A stretch of DNA of 64,000 nucleotides from NCBI RefSeq assembly GCF_036884295.1, contig NZ_CP145608.1, positions 1,302,001-1,366,000 of the forward strand, written 5' to 3'. Numbering within the stretch: position 1 is the stretch's first letter; every line of letters begins with the position of its first letter. A program made the translations under genes and the position numbers. Below are positions 47,545 through 57,624 of the stretch, piece after piece. Source of the DNA: Brochothrix thermosphacta DSM 20171 = FSL F6-1036 (lineage in GTDB: Bacteria; Bacillota; Bacilli; Lactobacillales; Listeriaceae). A model generated the notes under the pieces. It saw only the letters and a list, made by a program, of their open reading frames with translations. It did not search any database and was not told the DNA's origin.

Positions 47545-48322
47545 AAATAATAACAAAAGACACGCTTTAACTAAACAAAATCAACTGTATTATGAAGATA
47601 TATTACTCTATTTACGATTACGAGGCGGTTGGCGTTATCAAGAACAGCAAATTGAAGAGATATTGCTGGTGATTTTAGATGATTTATTAAGCGCACAAGC
47701 TGATAATATCACTGCTTTAGACTATTTTGGCAAGCATCCTCAACAGCTAGCAGATGCGATGTTAGTCGAAATAAAACCAAGTACATGGAGTGAACGTCTT
47801 TCTGCTTTTTTATATGCTTATGCTCCGTTCTTATTATTTTTCATCCTAATGACGTTTATTCAAACAGTGCCTGCCATTAATTTTGGTAAATTATTATTTG
47901 TTTTAGTAGCTCTAGTTCTTCTAATATCTATTTTACTTTTATTGATTCGCCGTTCGATTTATAGCAAAAAAATAAAATTCGAAAAAATTGTTCTTTATGG
48001 CGTTAGTTCACTAGGGATGATGGGGTTACTTTTGACAATGATTTACTTTCCGCCTTTTTTTGTAGTATCATTCAATAATTTAACCAGTATCCTCATAATT
48101 AGTTTATTTCTGGTAATCGGTTGTTACTTTTCTTTTAATAACAAAGAGAGTTTGTTACGTCCTTACTTCCCACTATTATTGTTAGTCTGCTTGCTCGCTT
48201 ATGCTTACCGGGTGCCTATGTTACAGGGATGGTTAGATTCACTAACAGGCACTATTATAACAATTGGGTTACTCGTTATCGGCCTAATACTAAGTACCAA
48301 AACAGTTTTGCGTAAAAAATAA
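47525..48322 (+). CDS. DUF1129-type membrane protein
   Basis: 265 aa from ATG 47525, with GGAGGCGG upstream; it overlaps the PadR gene by 20 bp. The N-terminal 95 residues match the DUF1129 pattern (LTKQNQLYYEDILLYLRLRG ... LLSAQADNITALDYFGKHP), then about six hydrophobic spans. PadR/DUF1129 pairs are common in Firmicutes; function not known. Ends in a bidirectional terminator. Confidence 0.8.
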   Translation: MKELIAENNNKRHALTKQNQLYYEDILLYLRLRGGWRYQEQQIEEILLVILDDLLSAQADNITALDYFGKHPQQLADAMLVEIKPSTWSERLSAFLYAYAPFLLFFILMTFIQTVPAINFGKLLFVLVALVLLISILLLLIRRSIYSKKIKFEKIVLYGVSSLGMMGLLLTMIYFPPFFVVSFNNLTSILIISLFLVIGCYFSFNNKESLLRPYFPLLLLVCLLAYAYRVPMLQGWLDSLTGTIITIGLLVIGLILSTKTVLRKK

Positions 48323-48366
48323 ATAACAGAAGTGACGTCAAACAAGACGTTGCTTCTGTTATTTTT
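48322..48366. terminator. Bidirectional intrinsic terminator
   Basis: AATAACAGAAG and CTTCTGTTATT form the stem, with inner GACGTC...GACGT pairing, then TTTTATTT. It separates the convergent DUF1129 and DUF2075 genes. Confidence 0.8.
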
Positions 48367-48383
48367 ATTTACAGCTCTATTTT

Positions 48384-50003
48384 TTAGTCATTCCGCGCTA
48401 AACGTTCTCGCAATGCAGGATCACTAGCGAAAATATATAAACCGTTAATCCCCCGTTTCATGAGGATGTTAATCGAATTTAAAACGATTTTTTGTTTGAT
48501 TAATTCAACATTATCAAAGCCTGTTTGGCCACTAAAAGCTGCCGTATCACAGTAGTTAGCTGTTATTATTTTAACAGAATCAGTCTCAACATCGTATGAA
48601 ACAGAGGGACCTAAAATAACACCCACATAATTCAAATCAAAACCTTGTACCGTATATATTGAACCGACTTCATCAATTGAATCCTGTCTTTCAGCCCAAG
48701 TTTCGCTGCCTTTCACAGTCGTGTTCCAGGGCAACTTGAAATTAGTATCTTCAACATAATACACTTCATTGTTCTTTTTCATATGTACATAATCGAAAGT
48801 TGAAACAATGCGTGATAAACCTGCTGTCTTGTTTTTTTGTTTGATGGCCTCATACATTGCTAACGCACTATCAAATATTTTGAAATCAAAATTATCATCG
48901 TGTGGCAGTGGCTTGATTTCAGTTATTACAAAGCTATCAATCCAGTCAACGACCTCGTCATTGGCTTTCATTCTGAATTGATCCTTCGATTGATAGGGTT
49001 CTTCAGTTGTATAATCAACGTTAAGATGAGCTAATTTATTTTCATCCCAATAACTTTTCAATTTCAGTACTTGCTTCTCATCATAAACTGCGATTACTAT
49101 TTTACTGCGTTTAATAATCTCTTCCAAGTGGTTATCTTCAACAAAACTATTATAACTATCTGATCGAGACAATAATAAATGTGCTTCATCTACAAATACA
49201 ATATCAGCAAAATCATTATTTTTCTTCATGTCATTGATAAAAGTAGTTGGTTTCATAAAATTTTTCTTCTTAAGAGCTTTAACTTTTTTTGAAATTTTTT
49301 CATACGTCTTAAGCATTTCACCATGATTGACGAGTAGTTTATTATCTGTTTGATACAAGGGTGAGTTTTTATCCTGTGATAATTCCTGAATGCGATTAAA
49401 AACAGAACTTAAAATAACACTCTTACCGACACCAGCTTCACCCTTAATAAAATAAACAAATGGTTTTTGATCATTAATATGGGTTGTACACTTCTCAATA
49501 ATAGTATTTTTTAAATCTAATTGCTCTGCTGATAATTGTTTAAAAGGTGATAATTTATAGATATCTTTATTTTCAATCTCATCAGCACTATACGAGGCTA
49601 TCCCCTGAGTAAGGAGTTGTCGCCATAATGTTGTAAACACCTGCTCGTTAAAATAAGCTTTATTATGGTAGTTATGAGTGATACTTTGAACCGTTTGACT
49701 TTTATTTTGTAAGATATATTTTTGATCCGCTAAAAAGTAATTAATCAGCTTCGTTTCAATATTGTAGGTGGCGGATTGATTGAATTCATTATGGCTGATG
49801 ACATGAGCTGTTGTAAGTTTACTGCGCTGTGGATTGGCTAAATGAGCACGCATTCTATTCTTCAGTGCAACAGTTTCGCCGATATACGCTTCTTTATCAT
49901 TATTTAATAAATAAACAGTTGGATAGTCGACAATATAGTCATCACTAATTTGCTTAATCGCCTGTTTATCTAATTTAAATTGCTTAATTTTTAATCCAGT
50001 CAT
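48384..50003 (-). CDS. GIY-YIG nuclease/DUF2075 helicase-like fusion
   Basis: 539 aa. The first 90 residues look like a GIY-YIG domain (YPTVYLLNNDKEAYIGETVALKNRM), followed by a DUF2075 P-loop domain: Walker A FIKGEAGVGKSVILSS, Walker B DIVFVDEAHLLLSR, and later SIYTVQGFDLNYVGVILGP, a superfamily 1 helicase motif. Such proteins occur near defence genes but have no assigned reaction that I know of. It lies directly after the CRISPR array on the same strand, beyond the array's terminator, and has its own palindromic operator. A nucleic-acid role, perhaps anti-phage, is inferred. Confidence 0.75.
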   Translation of the reverse strand: MTGLKIKQFKLDKQAIKQISDDYIVDYPTVYLLNNDKEAYIGETVALKNRMRAHLANPQRSKLTTAHVISHNEFNQSATYNIETKLINYFLADQKYILQNKSQTVQSITHNYHNKAYFNEQVFTTLWRQLLTQGIASYSADEIENKDIYKLSPFKQLSAEQLDLKNTIIEKCTTHINDQKPFVYFIKGEAGVGKSVILSSVFNRIQELSQDKNSPLYQTDNKLLVNHGEMLKTYEKISKKVKALKKKNFMKPTTFINDMKKNNDFADIVFVDEAHLLLSRSDSYNSFVEDNHLEEIIKRSKIVIAVYDEKQVLKLKSYWDENKLAHLNVDYTTEEPYQSKDQFRMKANDEVVDWIDSFVITEIKPLPHDDNFDFKIFDSALAMYEAIKQKNKTAGLSRIVSTFDYVHMKKNNEVYYVEDTNFKLPWNTTVKGSETWAERQDSIDEVGSIYTVQGFDLNYVGVILGPSVSYDVETDSVKIITANYCDTAAFSGQTGFDNVELIKQKIVLNSINILMKRGINGLYIFASDPALRERLARND

Positions 50004-50027
50004 CCTCCAACCACCTTTAAGTAATGT

Positions 50028-50045
50028 TAATCTAGTTCTAGATTA
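50028..50045. promoter_or_regulatory. Perfect palindrome before the DUF2075 gene
   Basis: TAATCTAGTTCTAGATTA has two 8-bp arms around a 2-bp centre and lies 25-42 bp before the start codon. This is operator-like placement. No regulator gene is adjacent. Confidence 0.6.
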
Positions 50046-50117
50046 CCTTGCATAACAACGTTTGTCATGTTATTTTAAATGCCCTTTATTTAGTTGACAT
50101 AATAAAGTTATAGATAA

Positions 50118-50148
50118 CAAAAAGACATCCATTATATCAATGGACGTC
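50118..50148 (-). terminator. Intrinsic terminator of the CRISPR array
   Basis: On the minus strand GACGTCCATT pairs with AATGGATGTC, then five T. It touches the degenerate last repeat, so the array transcript ends here and does not run into the DUF2075 gene. Confidence 0.8.
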
Positions 50149-50149
50149 A

Positions 50150-50515
50150 CTCTCTTAATCATTCAATTTAACACAGCTCTAAAACTACATGACGGGTGTG
50201 TATACTGACGGTTTTGTTTTAATACCATTCAATTTAACACAGCTCTAAAACAGTTACTGACTTGTGCAGCTCGATATTTCAGTTTTAATACCATTCAATT
50301 TAACACAGCTCTAAAACCGAACACTATTGTACATATGAGGAACGTGGGTTTTAATACCATTCAATTTAACACAGCTCTAAAACACTGAGGGTATTCAGTA
50401 CGTCGCTACTACGGTTTTAATACCATTCAATTTAACACAGCTCTAAAACATTGTCGTTCCTTGCGTAGTCGTTTGCTGTGTTTTAATACCATTCAATTTA
50501 ACACAGCTCTAAAAC
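50150..50515 (-). CRISPR. Type II-A CRISPR array, 6 repeats and 5 spacers
   Basis: Repeats of 36 bp at 50480, 50414, 50348, 50282 and 50216 are identical; a sixth at 50150-50185 has a degraded outer end. All five spacers are exactly 30 bp. Read on the minus strand, the repeat starts GTTTTAGAGCTGTG and ends GGTATTAAAAC, a close relative of the Streptococcus type II-A repeat. The csn2 gene and leader lie at the 50516 side, so the newest spacer is 50450-50479 and the oldest 50186-50215. Spacer targets cannot be judged from this window. Confidence 0.97.
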
Positions 50516-50573
50516 CTCAAACAATGAAATTTTGTCATTACTGCTCTCGTTGCGCGATTCAAAAATGAAGGTA
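50516..50573 (-). promoter_or_regulatory. CRISPR leader
   Basis: 58 bp between csn2 and the first repeat. On the minus strand its last bases read TTGTTTGAG, matching six of seven bases of the ATTTGAG leader-anchoring motif of type II-A systems, where new spacers are inserted. The array may be transcribed from the cas operon or a weak leader promoter. Confidence 0.65.
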
Positions 50574-51257
50574 TTACTGCCAAAATTCGATATAATCATT
50601 ATCAATTTGTAATTTTCGTTCATATTGTAATTTGCCTTTTTTAAAGATTGGTTCAATCAGTAATAGCTTTATGTTTTTATAAAGTGCGTACTTGTATACT
50701 TCTAGAAGCTCTTGCTCTACAAAATAACACCTTACATTATTCAAAATAATGATACGAGCAATTTTCAATTGTGCGACAAGATCAATCAGTAGTAATAATC
50801 TATCCAAAATCGACTCTGTTTCAACCTCTATAGTAACATTAAACAGCTTATAAAGCGAAGATAGTTTTACTTCTTCATTCAGTTGTAGCGGTAAATCATA
50901 GTCATTTAACTGAATGCCTATAAGTTGACGGAGCTCTACTAATTGATCAGCAATAAGATCGATTTCCTTATTATTATGATACTGTTTCTCTAGCTGTTTA
51001 TAAATTTTAGTAATAAAAACACGTTGTTTAAAGTCGAAGTCTAAGATATCCGTGATAATCACTGTTTCATTCGCAATATTTAATTCTTCATTGTTTTCAT
51101 AAAGTCTCATTTCAATTGCAGGAGTTTCAAATTCTGAGATGCAGTGAAAACTTTCAATAAGTGACCGATAAAATTTAATGTTTTCTACTTCAACTATAAT
51201 AACACTCGTATCATTAAACAGCAGGCTGTTATCTAATTGGAAAATTTCAAGATTCAT
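50574..51257 (-). CDS. csn2: CRISPR-associated protein Csn2
   Basis: 227 aa. Csn2 forms a ring around DNA ends and takes part in spacer acquisition, which defines subtype II-A. Sequence similarity in this family is low; recognised by length, last place in the cas9-cas1-cas2 operon, and the C-terminal pattern LEVYKYALYKNIKLLLIEP. ATGA overlap with cas2. Looks intact. Confidence 0.9.
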   Translation of the reverse strand: MNLEIFQLDNSLLFNDTSVIIVEVENIKFYRSLIESFHCISEFETPAIEMRLYENNEELNIANETVIITDILDFDFKQRVFITKIYKQLEKQYHNNKEIDLIADQLVELRQLIGIQLNDYDLPLQLNEEVKLSSLYKLFNVTIEVETESILDRLLLLIDLVAQLKIARIIILNNVRCYFVEQELLEVYKYALYKNIKLLLIEPIFKKGKLQYERKLQIDNDYIEFWQ

Positions 51258-51574
51258 ATGATTGTCAATCTACTATCATCATCAAGTACTTTGTCTTGTT
51301 GAAAACCAACCATTAGATCAATATTGGCATATTGCTTTTCAGTAATAGTTAACACTTGTACCAGCCCCTTCGTTGGACATGCTTTTTTTATTCTGTTTTT
51401 CAATAAGTTTGCAGTCGTTCCATTCAAAACTAATTTAGAATAGACAGATTGTTGCAACATTATAAACCCTTCTTGGATTAAATATTTTCGGAAATGTCGA
51501 TAGGCTCTTTTTTCAACAGTGGTTTCAACAGGTAGGTCAAAAAAAAGTAATATTCGCATGTAACGATAACTCAC
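51254..51574 (-). CDS. cas2: CRISPR-associated endonuclease Cas2
   Basis: 106 aa, ferredoxin-like fold: YMRILLFFDLPVETTVEKRA with the conserved Asp after the first strand, then FRKYLIQEGFIMLQQSVYSK. Partner of Cas1 in the integrase complex. Overlaps the end of cas1 by 4 bp. Intact. Confidence 0.95.
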   Translation of the reverse strand: MSYRYMRILLFFDLPVETTVEKRAYRHFRKYLIQEGFIMLQQSVYSKLVLNGTTANLLKNRIKKACPTKGLVQVLTITEKQYANIDLMVGFQQDKVLDDDSRLTII

Positions 51575-52443
51575 TGTGCGACTTCCAAAGACTTAATTAA
51601 CTGTGGATTGCCTTCATCCAATGCTTTAAAAACACTTTTAAGATACAGGTGAATAGCCATAGTGACAAAGTGTTTTTGTCCTTGAATGATGACCTGTTCA
51701 TTCAATAAATTGACTAACTGTAATTTGTAAGCAGTATCAAACGTATCATTCATATTGTTGTAGACTAGTGCATCAACCACAGGCCTAAAAGGTTCCATCA
51801 AATCGGATGACAAGTTAAAATAATTAAATTGATTCGTATGTTTTAAACCGATTTGAGTCAAATACCCTTGACTAACAATCTCCTTATTAAAAGTCGAAAG
51901 TAAGATAGTGTAGCCATAGTTCAGTGCTATATTAATAGTGTCATCTGACTCTCGTACGAAATCCTTGCCAAAAAGAGCATTAAAGTACACTTTAGCCGCA
52001 TGACCTTCACGATTTGTAACATCATATAATTGTAAGTCGGCGAGATAATTTTTCAACTTTTGTGCTGCTGGTAGTCCTAATTTATTAAGCAATCGTTGTT
52101 GCTGCTGAATTTTTTCAGCAATAACGGCTGTCCAAATTTCTTGCTGAGCAGAAATTGACCATGCTAATTGTGCTTTAATTTTTTTGCTTGTATTATGAGC
52201 CCCATAATAAGGTACAATCTCACTTTCAGGCTGCCTTTTTTCATCGCAAAAAATGACTTTAATCTTTTGTTTCATCAATTCAGAAATCAAATAAGCTGTT
52301 AAAACTGCGCGCGTTGTATCAATCAGCAATGTGTGTATTTCAGATAAATGAATCATTTGTTCTTGCTCGCCTCGAACAATTAAATAGCCATTTTTATATG
52401 ATAATTTCACATGTTTTGTAATCACAACCGTTCGCCAACTCAT
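51571..52443 (-). CDS. cas1: CRISPR-associated endonuclease Cas1
   Basis: 290 aa, type II form. Seen: MSWRTVVITKHVKLSYKNGY at the start, and the active-site region NYGYTILLSTFNKEIVSQGY, LTQIGLKHTNQFNYFNLSSD, LMEPFRPVVD. These hold the metal-binding Glu and His. It inserts new spacers with Cas2. It starts 15 bp after cas9. Intact, though cas9, which supplies PAM choice in type II-A acquisition, is broken. Confidence 0.95.
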   Translation of the reverse strand: MSWRTVVITKHVKLSYKNGYLIVRGEQEQMIHLSEIHTLLIDTTRAVLTAYLISELMKQKIKVIFCDEKRQPESEIVPYYGAHNTSKKIKAQLAWSISAQQEIWTAVIAEKIQQQQRLLNKLGLPAAQKLKNYLADLQLYDVTNREGHAAKVYFNALFGKDFVRESDDTINIALNYGYTILLSTFNKEIVSQGYLTQIGLKHTNQFNYFNLSSDLMEPFRPVVDALVYNNMNDTFDTAYKLQLVNLLNEQVIIQGQKHFVTMAIHLYLKSVFKALDEGNPQLIKSLEVAQ

Positions 52444-52458
52444 CGTTTCACTCGCTTT

Positions 52459-55400
52459 CTAATTATTATAATCCTCAATTGATTGATATAATCCAGTAAC
52501 TGATTGATTGATAATTTTAAAATCCAACGCTACTGATACAGACCCTAGTCGTCCTTCCCTATTGCTCATCTTTAGTAACTTCAAATCTCCATTTGTTGCA
52601 TTTGCTTGTGTTATTTTCAATAGTTCTTCAATCACTTTAACTTTTTCATTATAAGTACAGCTATAAAAATATACCTTGTTGACCTCTATTTTTTTGATGA
52701 GTTTTTCAAAAATTTGATAGTCTGCTGCTTGTTTTCGAATAAGTTCTTCAAAAACAGCTTCTAAATGTTCAAGTCGGTAGTATTTTAAAAACATAGCCTC
52801 ATCTGCCTGTTTTGTGCTAATCAACCAAATGACTTTGGCAGCTTCATCACTAACGATTAACTGACGCGCATTGTGCCGTTCACTCGGGCCAGCAATATAA
52901 AGACGGTTCCCGTTATTACTAATTAATTGATATTTTAAAATTCGACCATTAAGAATTTCTACTTCAGATTTTATTTGCTCAGCAATGTAGGCTTGCAAAC
53001 TAGTTTCACTGTTATCAATGCGTGTTTGAACTGCTAATGGGATACCGATAATTTCCCGCTTTAATTTGCGTCCTTTTTTAAACTGGATCAATGCATAACT
53101 GGCATAGTTAACAGCTGTATAACCACCATAGATAGCTGTATCCAAATGTTTTTTTAATGGAATTGTTTTTGATGATGACTCCTCTACAGGATAGATCGTT
53201 TCTTTAAACAGCGCACCTGATTGTTCCTCAACTTTTCTGACGATATTACATTGTTTAAAATTCAAAATCCGCTTCAATTTCGCAATATCTACTTCCGGGT
53301 TCCACTTCACTTCTCCCGTTGTGCTATTGTATTGCTGCTTACTTAAATTTTCTACAATAAAAGTGAACTTTGGTTTTGCTGCTGATTTCCCGACTTCATT
53401 TAAATAATGCTGATAGCCTTTAAATAAATATTCCATTTCTATTTTCGGGTAGTTAGAAGTTATATTCGTTCCTAAAAAAGCGACTAAAAAAGCATCTTGT
53501 GCATGGTGATAATCATTCACATTACGATTTTTAATAAACTCAAATTTACGGCGAAGACCACTCACTAACGTTGCTTTAATCGCAAAGACTTTTGTTGTGT
53601 CTTTGTACTCTTGTTGAAGTAACTGTGTCACATGTTTAGTAATTTGACGTGTTTCAACTAATTGTCTGGCAATAAAACCTTCTTTATCACGATCCGTTAT
53701 TTTTGTTCGGGTTAAATTACGGAATTTTTTTTCACCAATTAAACCAGCATTTTTTAATTGTTCCCATCGACTATAATTCTGATTAATGATTGAACTGTTT
53801 AATAACAAACTATCTTTTTTTCGTTGATTTTCAACTTTCTTAACAAGCGCTAAATTTTCAATACTATTATCTTTAATATAACTTTGTGGTAAGATATGAT
53901 CCACTTCATAAGAATCAAGTCTTTCAATATCTAAATGTTCACCACTATACATACATTTACCGTTCTGGATAAAGTATAAAAATAATCTTTGACTGCTAAG
54001 CTGTTTACTTCGTTGTTTCAGTTCTTTTAAGTGCTCCAAATTAAACGTGTCTGTTTCTTTTTTGAGTTGTGCATAAGCTTTTTCAATAAATTTATCTCGT
54101 GGCGTACTTCTCTTAGACTCTTCATCTGATCGAGCGAACTCAATAAAAATATTTTCAGCAGGTTGTTGCAATACTTTTTCTAATTCTTTCACTATTTTGA
54201 TGGCTTGCCAAATTCCTTTTTTATTCGCAGGTGATGCGGCTAATTCATCAATCCGTTGTTTATTTAGTAACGCTGTTTCGTTCTCAAATTGCTCTTCAAT
54301 GATTTTTTTAAACAGATAATCTTTATTTCGAATGATTTGCATGAAATTTTCATTAGTTTGCCATAATATCTCGTTAATAGATAACTTGTGATCCTCATCA
54401 CCGGAAACGGGTGTTTTTATTCTATTAATGAGGCGTTGCGACAAGCGTCCCCAACCTCTGAAACGCACTTGCGCTAATTGTACTTGCTGTTGTTCTGTTA
54501 GTTGCGGGTATTCAGACAGTTTTCTACGCATAATTTTTTTATCTTCAAAGACAGTTGACCAATAGATTATTTTTTCGAACATTTCTTCATTCGCAGGATT
54601 CGATACTGTTTCACGATCAAAAATCTTCACAAAACGATGAAAAGCTTGTAATGAGGTCGCGAATTCTGTTTCTTTTTGCGTCCCTTGAACAACTGAAACG
54701 GTCATATGTTCATGCTCTGCCAACCATTTTTTTAGGCTTGTCTGCGTCACTTTCGTTTTTTCTAGGAAAAGTCCTTCGAAAATTCGTTTCTTCAACGGAA
54801 TATCAATTGGTTTTCCATCCAATCTAATTTTATTAAGCTCATTTAAGACTTCGAATTTCGCATAACTAAATGAATGTTTTGGAATAACATCTTCATGAAT
54901 TAAATACGTGCACTTATTTGTCATTCGTTTGATAAAGGCTTCTGATGATGCATCGATATCAACCATTTCTTCAAAATTAAACGGTGTTATTTTACCGGCT
55001 TGTTTACGTACCATCCACGCAAATTCACTGTCTTTTTGGTCGGCTAAAGGTCCAACATAATATGGAATCCTAAATGTTAGTAGTTTATGAATATTATCTT
55101 TCTGCTCTAACAAAAACGGGTAATAGGTTGCTTGATTTTCTAAAATTGCTACTAATTCTTTTTCATGTACTTGATAAGGAATCACTGCATTTCGACTACT
55201 TCTTTGTAATGGTAATAAACTCGCAAATGTAATATTTTTTTCTAATAAAGCATGTTCTACAGTCGTTAGAACGTTTTCCTTTGCTAATAATAGTTCGATA
55301 TGTTTGAACAAACGTTCCTCTTTGCTGTATTTTCCATACGCAGCTGAGAGTCCTTTTTTTATGTTTTTGCTTTCTTCGTAATTTGAACTTTTTGCACCAA

Positions 55401-56387
55401 TATAATCTGTATAAAAATATTCGAATTTTGCGCGTTCATCATTTGTAATAGCGTTGCTTTTAAGCATTTTTTTGACAAGTACAAGTTCTTCTTGATGTTT
55501 TCTATATGATTCTTTTTTTGCTTCTGCAAAATATTCATAACCGTCCATCGATTCATCCAAAATGATTGCACTGTATATTTTCTGAGCAGTTAATAAAAGG
55601 TCATACTCCTCATCAGCTAAAACGTCTGCTAGCGTTAACAAATCTAATTGAACTTGTTCAGTACTCATGTTCATTGTCTCTACAATTGTTGCTAAATTTT
55701 CTTGTTCAAAAATGCTTGCTGGTTTTGCTTTTAACCCCACAATTAAATTAAACAGCTCTTTTAACAGCGGTTTGTCTTGTTTATCTTCACCAGTCAATTC
55801 AATTAAAAATTTAACTTTGCTGGATCTATTCATCATTCTATCAAGCAATATTTTTTCAAAAACGTTTATATCAATAGTTTCCGGTATAATTATCCGATTT
55901 AAAGTGCTATTTATCATTGTTATAATAGCTTTAATATGATGTTGTAGTTGATTACCGTCAGTCGTGAATGTTTGATCTTCATAGATAAAATGACCGCGGT
56001 ATTTAATAAGATGATGGATAGCTAAATAAACCTCACGAATATCAAATTGGCGATGTTGTGAAATAAGATCATAACGTAGATGATAAATCGTTTTATATTG
56101 TTCATAATAGTCTGCATCAGTATAATCTTTATCATTAAATAAAATATTACCTTTGAACTGTTTTTGCTCATCTTTGGGTGATAAAAAAGCTTCTTTTAAA
56201 CGTATAAAAAATGATGGATCCTTGCTTAAAATTTCTTTTTCGAACATATCTTCTAATAAACGTAGTCGAAACTTGCGATGATTTAATCGACGTCTTGTAC
56301 TCCGATATCCTCGACGCTCTGCTGCTGTTTTTCCTGCTTCGAAAAGAGAAACACCCCACAAGTTTTTATTTTTAGCTTTTAGTAGTT
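52459..56387 (-). pseudogene. cas9: cas9, 3' part (codons 32 onward) separated from its start by an IS element
   Basis: Open from the insertion junction to the stop, about 1307 codons. It carries the arginine-rich bridge helix (AAERRGYRSTRRRLNHRKFR), RuvC-II (IFIEFARSDEES, about residue 778 of the restored protein), HNH (YEVDHILPQS, about 858), RuvC-III (HHAQDAFLVAFLG, about 990) and a PAM-interacting C-terminus. It lacks RuvC-I with its Asp. The first possible start inside, TTG 56361, has no ribosome site. Joined to 57625-57718 and without one target-site copy, the frame is continuous and encodes about 1339 aa, a usual type II-A length. Confidence 0.95.
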
Positions 56388-56416
56388 TGGAATGGCAACA
56401 GTAAATTGAACAAAAA

Positions 56417-57262
56417 TTATAAGGGCTGTAATTTAAATTCGGTAGGCGTTAAATAACCCAATGTTCCATGAATACGGATGTTATTAAACCAATGAACGTA
56501 ATCATTTAATTCAAGTTCCAGCTGATTAAGATTGGAAAAGTGAGCTTGGTTTGCGAATTCTGTTTTAAACACTTTGAATGTTGCTTCCGCTACAGCGTTA
56601 TCGTAAGGACAACCCTTCATACTTAGTGAACGTTGAATATTAAATGTTTCAAGCGCTTCATCAATCAACCGATTATCAAATTCTTTCCCTCGATCCGTGT
56701 GAAACAGCTGTATGTCATTTAAATTTGCAGAAATGCTTGCTAATGCTTCATAGACAAGACTTGCAGTCTTGTTTTCTCCTACACTATGTCCAATAATTTC
56801 ACGATTGAAAAGGTCTACAAATAAACATACATAATGCCACTTTCCACCGACACGAACGTATGTTAAATCACTTACAACGACAGCTAATTCTTTTTCTTGA
56901 ATGAACGCACGTTTTAACTCGTTTCTTATAAGTGCCTCATTCGAACGTGATTTTTGCGGTTTAAATTGAGCCACAGTGTAGTTTGAAACTAAACCTAACG
57001 AATGCATTATGCGGCTAATTCGGCGTCTTGATACATGTTTAGGTTCAGCTAACTTTAATAATTCTCTTTTGATTTTACGCGTACCATAATTATTACGGCT
57101 TTCTTTGAAAATCCGTTCAATTTCTTTTGAAAGTGCGATGTCCTCTGTTTTTCGCTGCGAAGTGGCATCTAAATTTATATGATAATAATAGGTGCTCCTT
57201 TTAATCTCGAGGACGGCACACATTGCTGATACCGAATAAAGGTGAGCGTTATTACGAATCAC
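56417..57262 (-). CDS. IS3-family transposase OrfB (DDE integrase domain)
   Basis: 281 aa from a GTG start. N-terminal HTH_21-type region, then the retroviral-type integrase core: Asp in VVSDLTYVRVGGKWHYVCLF, Asp in LFHTDRGKEFDN, and Glu in PYDNAVAEATFKVFKTEF. All three catalytic residues are present. The frame is -1 relative to orfA and begins 2 bp after the orfA stop, so an OrfAB fusion by frameshifting near CGAAAAT is possible, as known in the family. Confidence 0.93.
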   Translation of the reverse strand: MIRNNAHLYSVSAMCAVLEIKRSTYYYHINLDATSQRKTEDIALSKEIERIFKESRNNYGTRKIKRELLKLAEPKHVSRRRISRIMHSLGLVSNYTVAQFKPQKSRSNEALIRNELKRAFIQEKELAVVVSDLTYVRVGGKWHYVCLFVDLFNREIIGHSVGENKTASLVYEALASISANLNDIQLFHTDRGKEFDNRLIDEALETFNIQRSLSMKGCPYDNAVAEATFKVFKTEFANQAHFSNLNQLELELNDYVHWFNNIRIHGTLGYLTPTEFKLQPL

Positions 57263-57264
57263 AT

Positions 57265-57546
57265 TTATTTTCGTCCCATGATCAGCGCCGCTTGCTTTAA
57301 AATATCATTCTCCATTAGTAACCGCTGATTTTCTTTACGTAATTTATTTAGTTCTATTTCATCTTCTGTTCGATTATCTTTAGCTGCGAACGAGCCAGTA
57401 GCTTGATGATTTTTAATCCATTTATCTAATCCCGAAGGGGTTAAATCATATTCACGAGCAATATCAGCACGTGACTTTCCATTTTCATAAAGCTTCACCA
57501 TTTGCAGTTTAAATTCAGGCGTAAATGTTCGACGTTGACGTGGCAT
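57265..57546 (-). CDS. IS3-family transposase OrfA (helix-turn-helix)
   Basis: 93 aa. HTH_Tnp_1 domain (FTPEFKLQMVKLYENGKSRA, DIAREYDLTPSGLDKWIKNH) followed by a leucine zipper-like helix (ELNKLRKENQRLLMENDILK). It binds the IS ends. RBS AAAAGGAG. Intact, so the element may be active. Confidence 0.93.
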   Translation of the reverse strand: MPRQRRTFTPEFKLQMVKLYENGKSRADIAREYDLTPSGLDKWIKNHQATGSFAAKDNRTEDEIELNKLRKENQRLLMENDILKQAALIMGRK

Positions 57547-57624
57547 AGTAGCACACTCCTTTTTATTAGTAGTCTTAGTTTACAAGCCCTCATTTATTCT
57601 GTCTAACTTAGTGTAGCCTATCCA

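Larger units (their letters stand above)
56388..57624 (-). mobile_element. IS3-family insertion sequence in cas9
   Basis: 1237 bp, bounded by imperfect inverted repeats of about 40 bp that start TGGATAGGC and TGGAATGGC (5'-TG...CA-3' ends). It is flanked by a 3-bp target duplication, AAC on the cas9 strand (56385-56387 and 57625-57627). It carries two overlapping-frame genes on the minus strand. Reading across the junction from cas9 gives K31 then LDRLH and a stop inside the element. The clean duplication indicates a recent simple insertion. Confidence 0.93.

Noticed and set aside
50097-50118. TTGACA on the plus strand as a promoter into the CRISPR array
   Set aside because: No -10 box at proper spacing, and it would transcribe the array in the antisense direction.
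52459-56361. Treating the 1300-codon frame as an intact cas9
   Set aside because: RuvC-I lies at 57625-57718 beyond the IS element, and TTG 56361 lacks a ribosome site.
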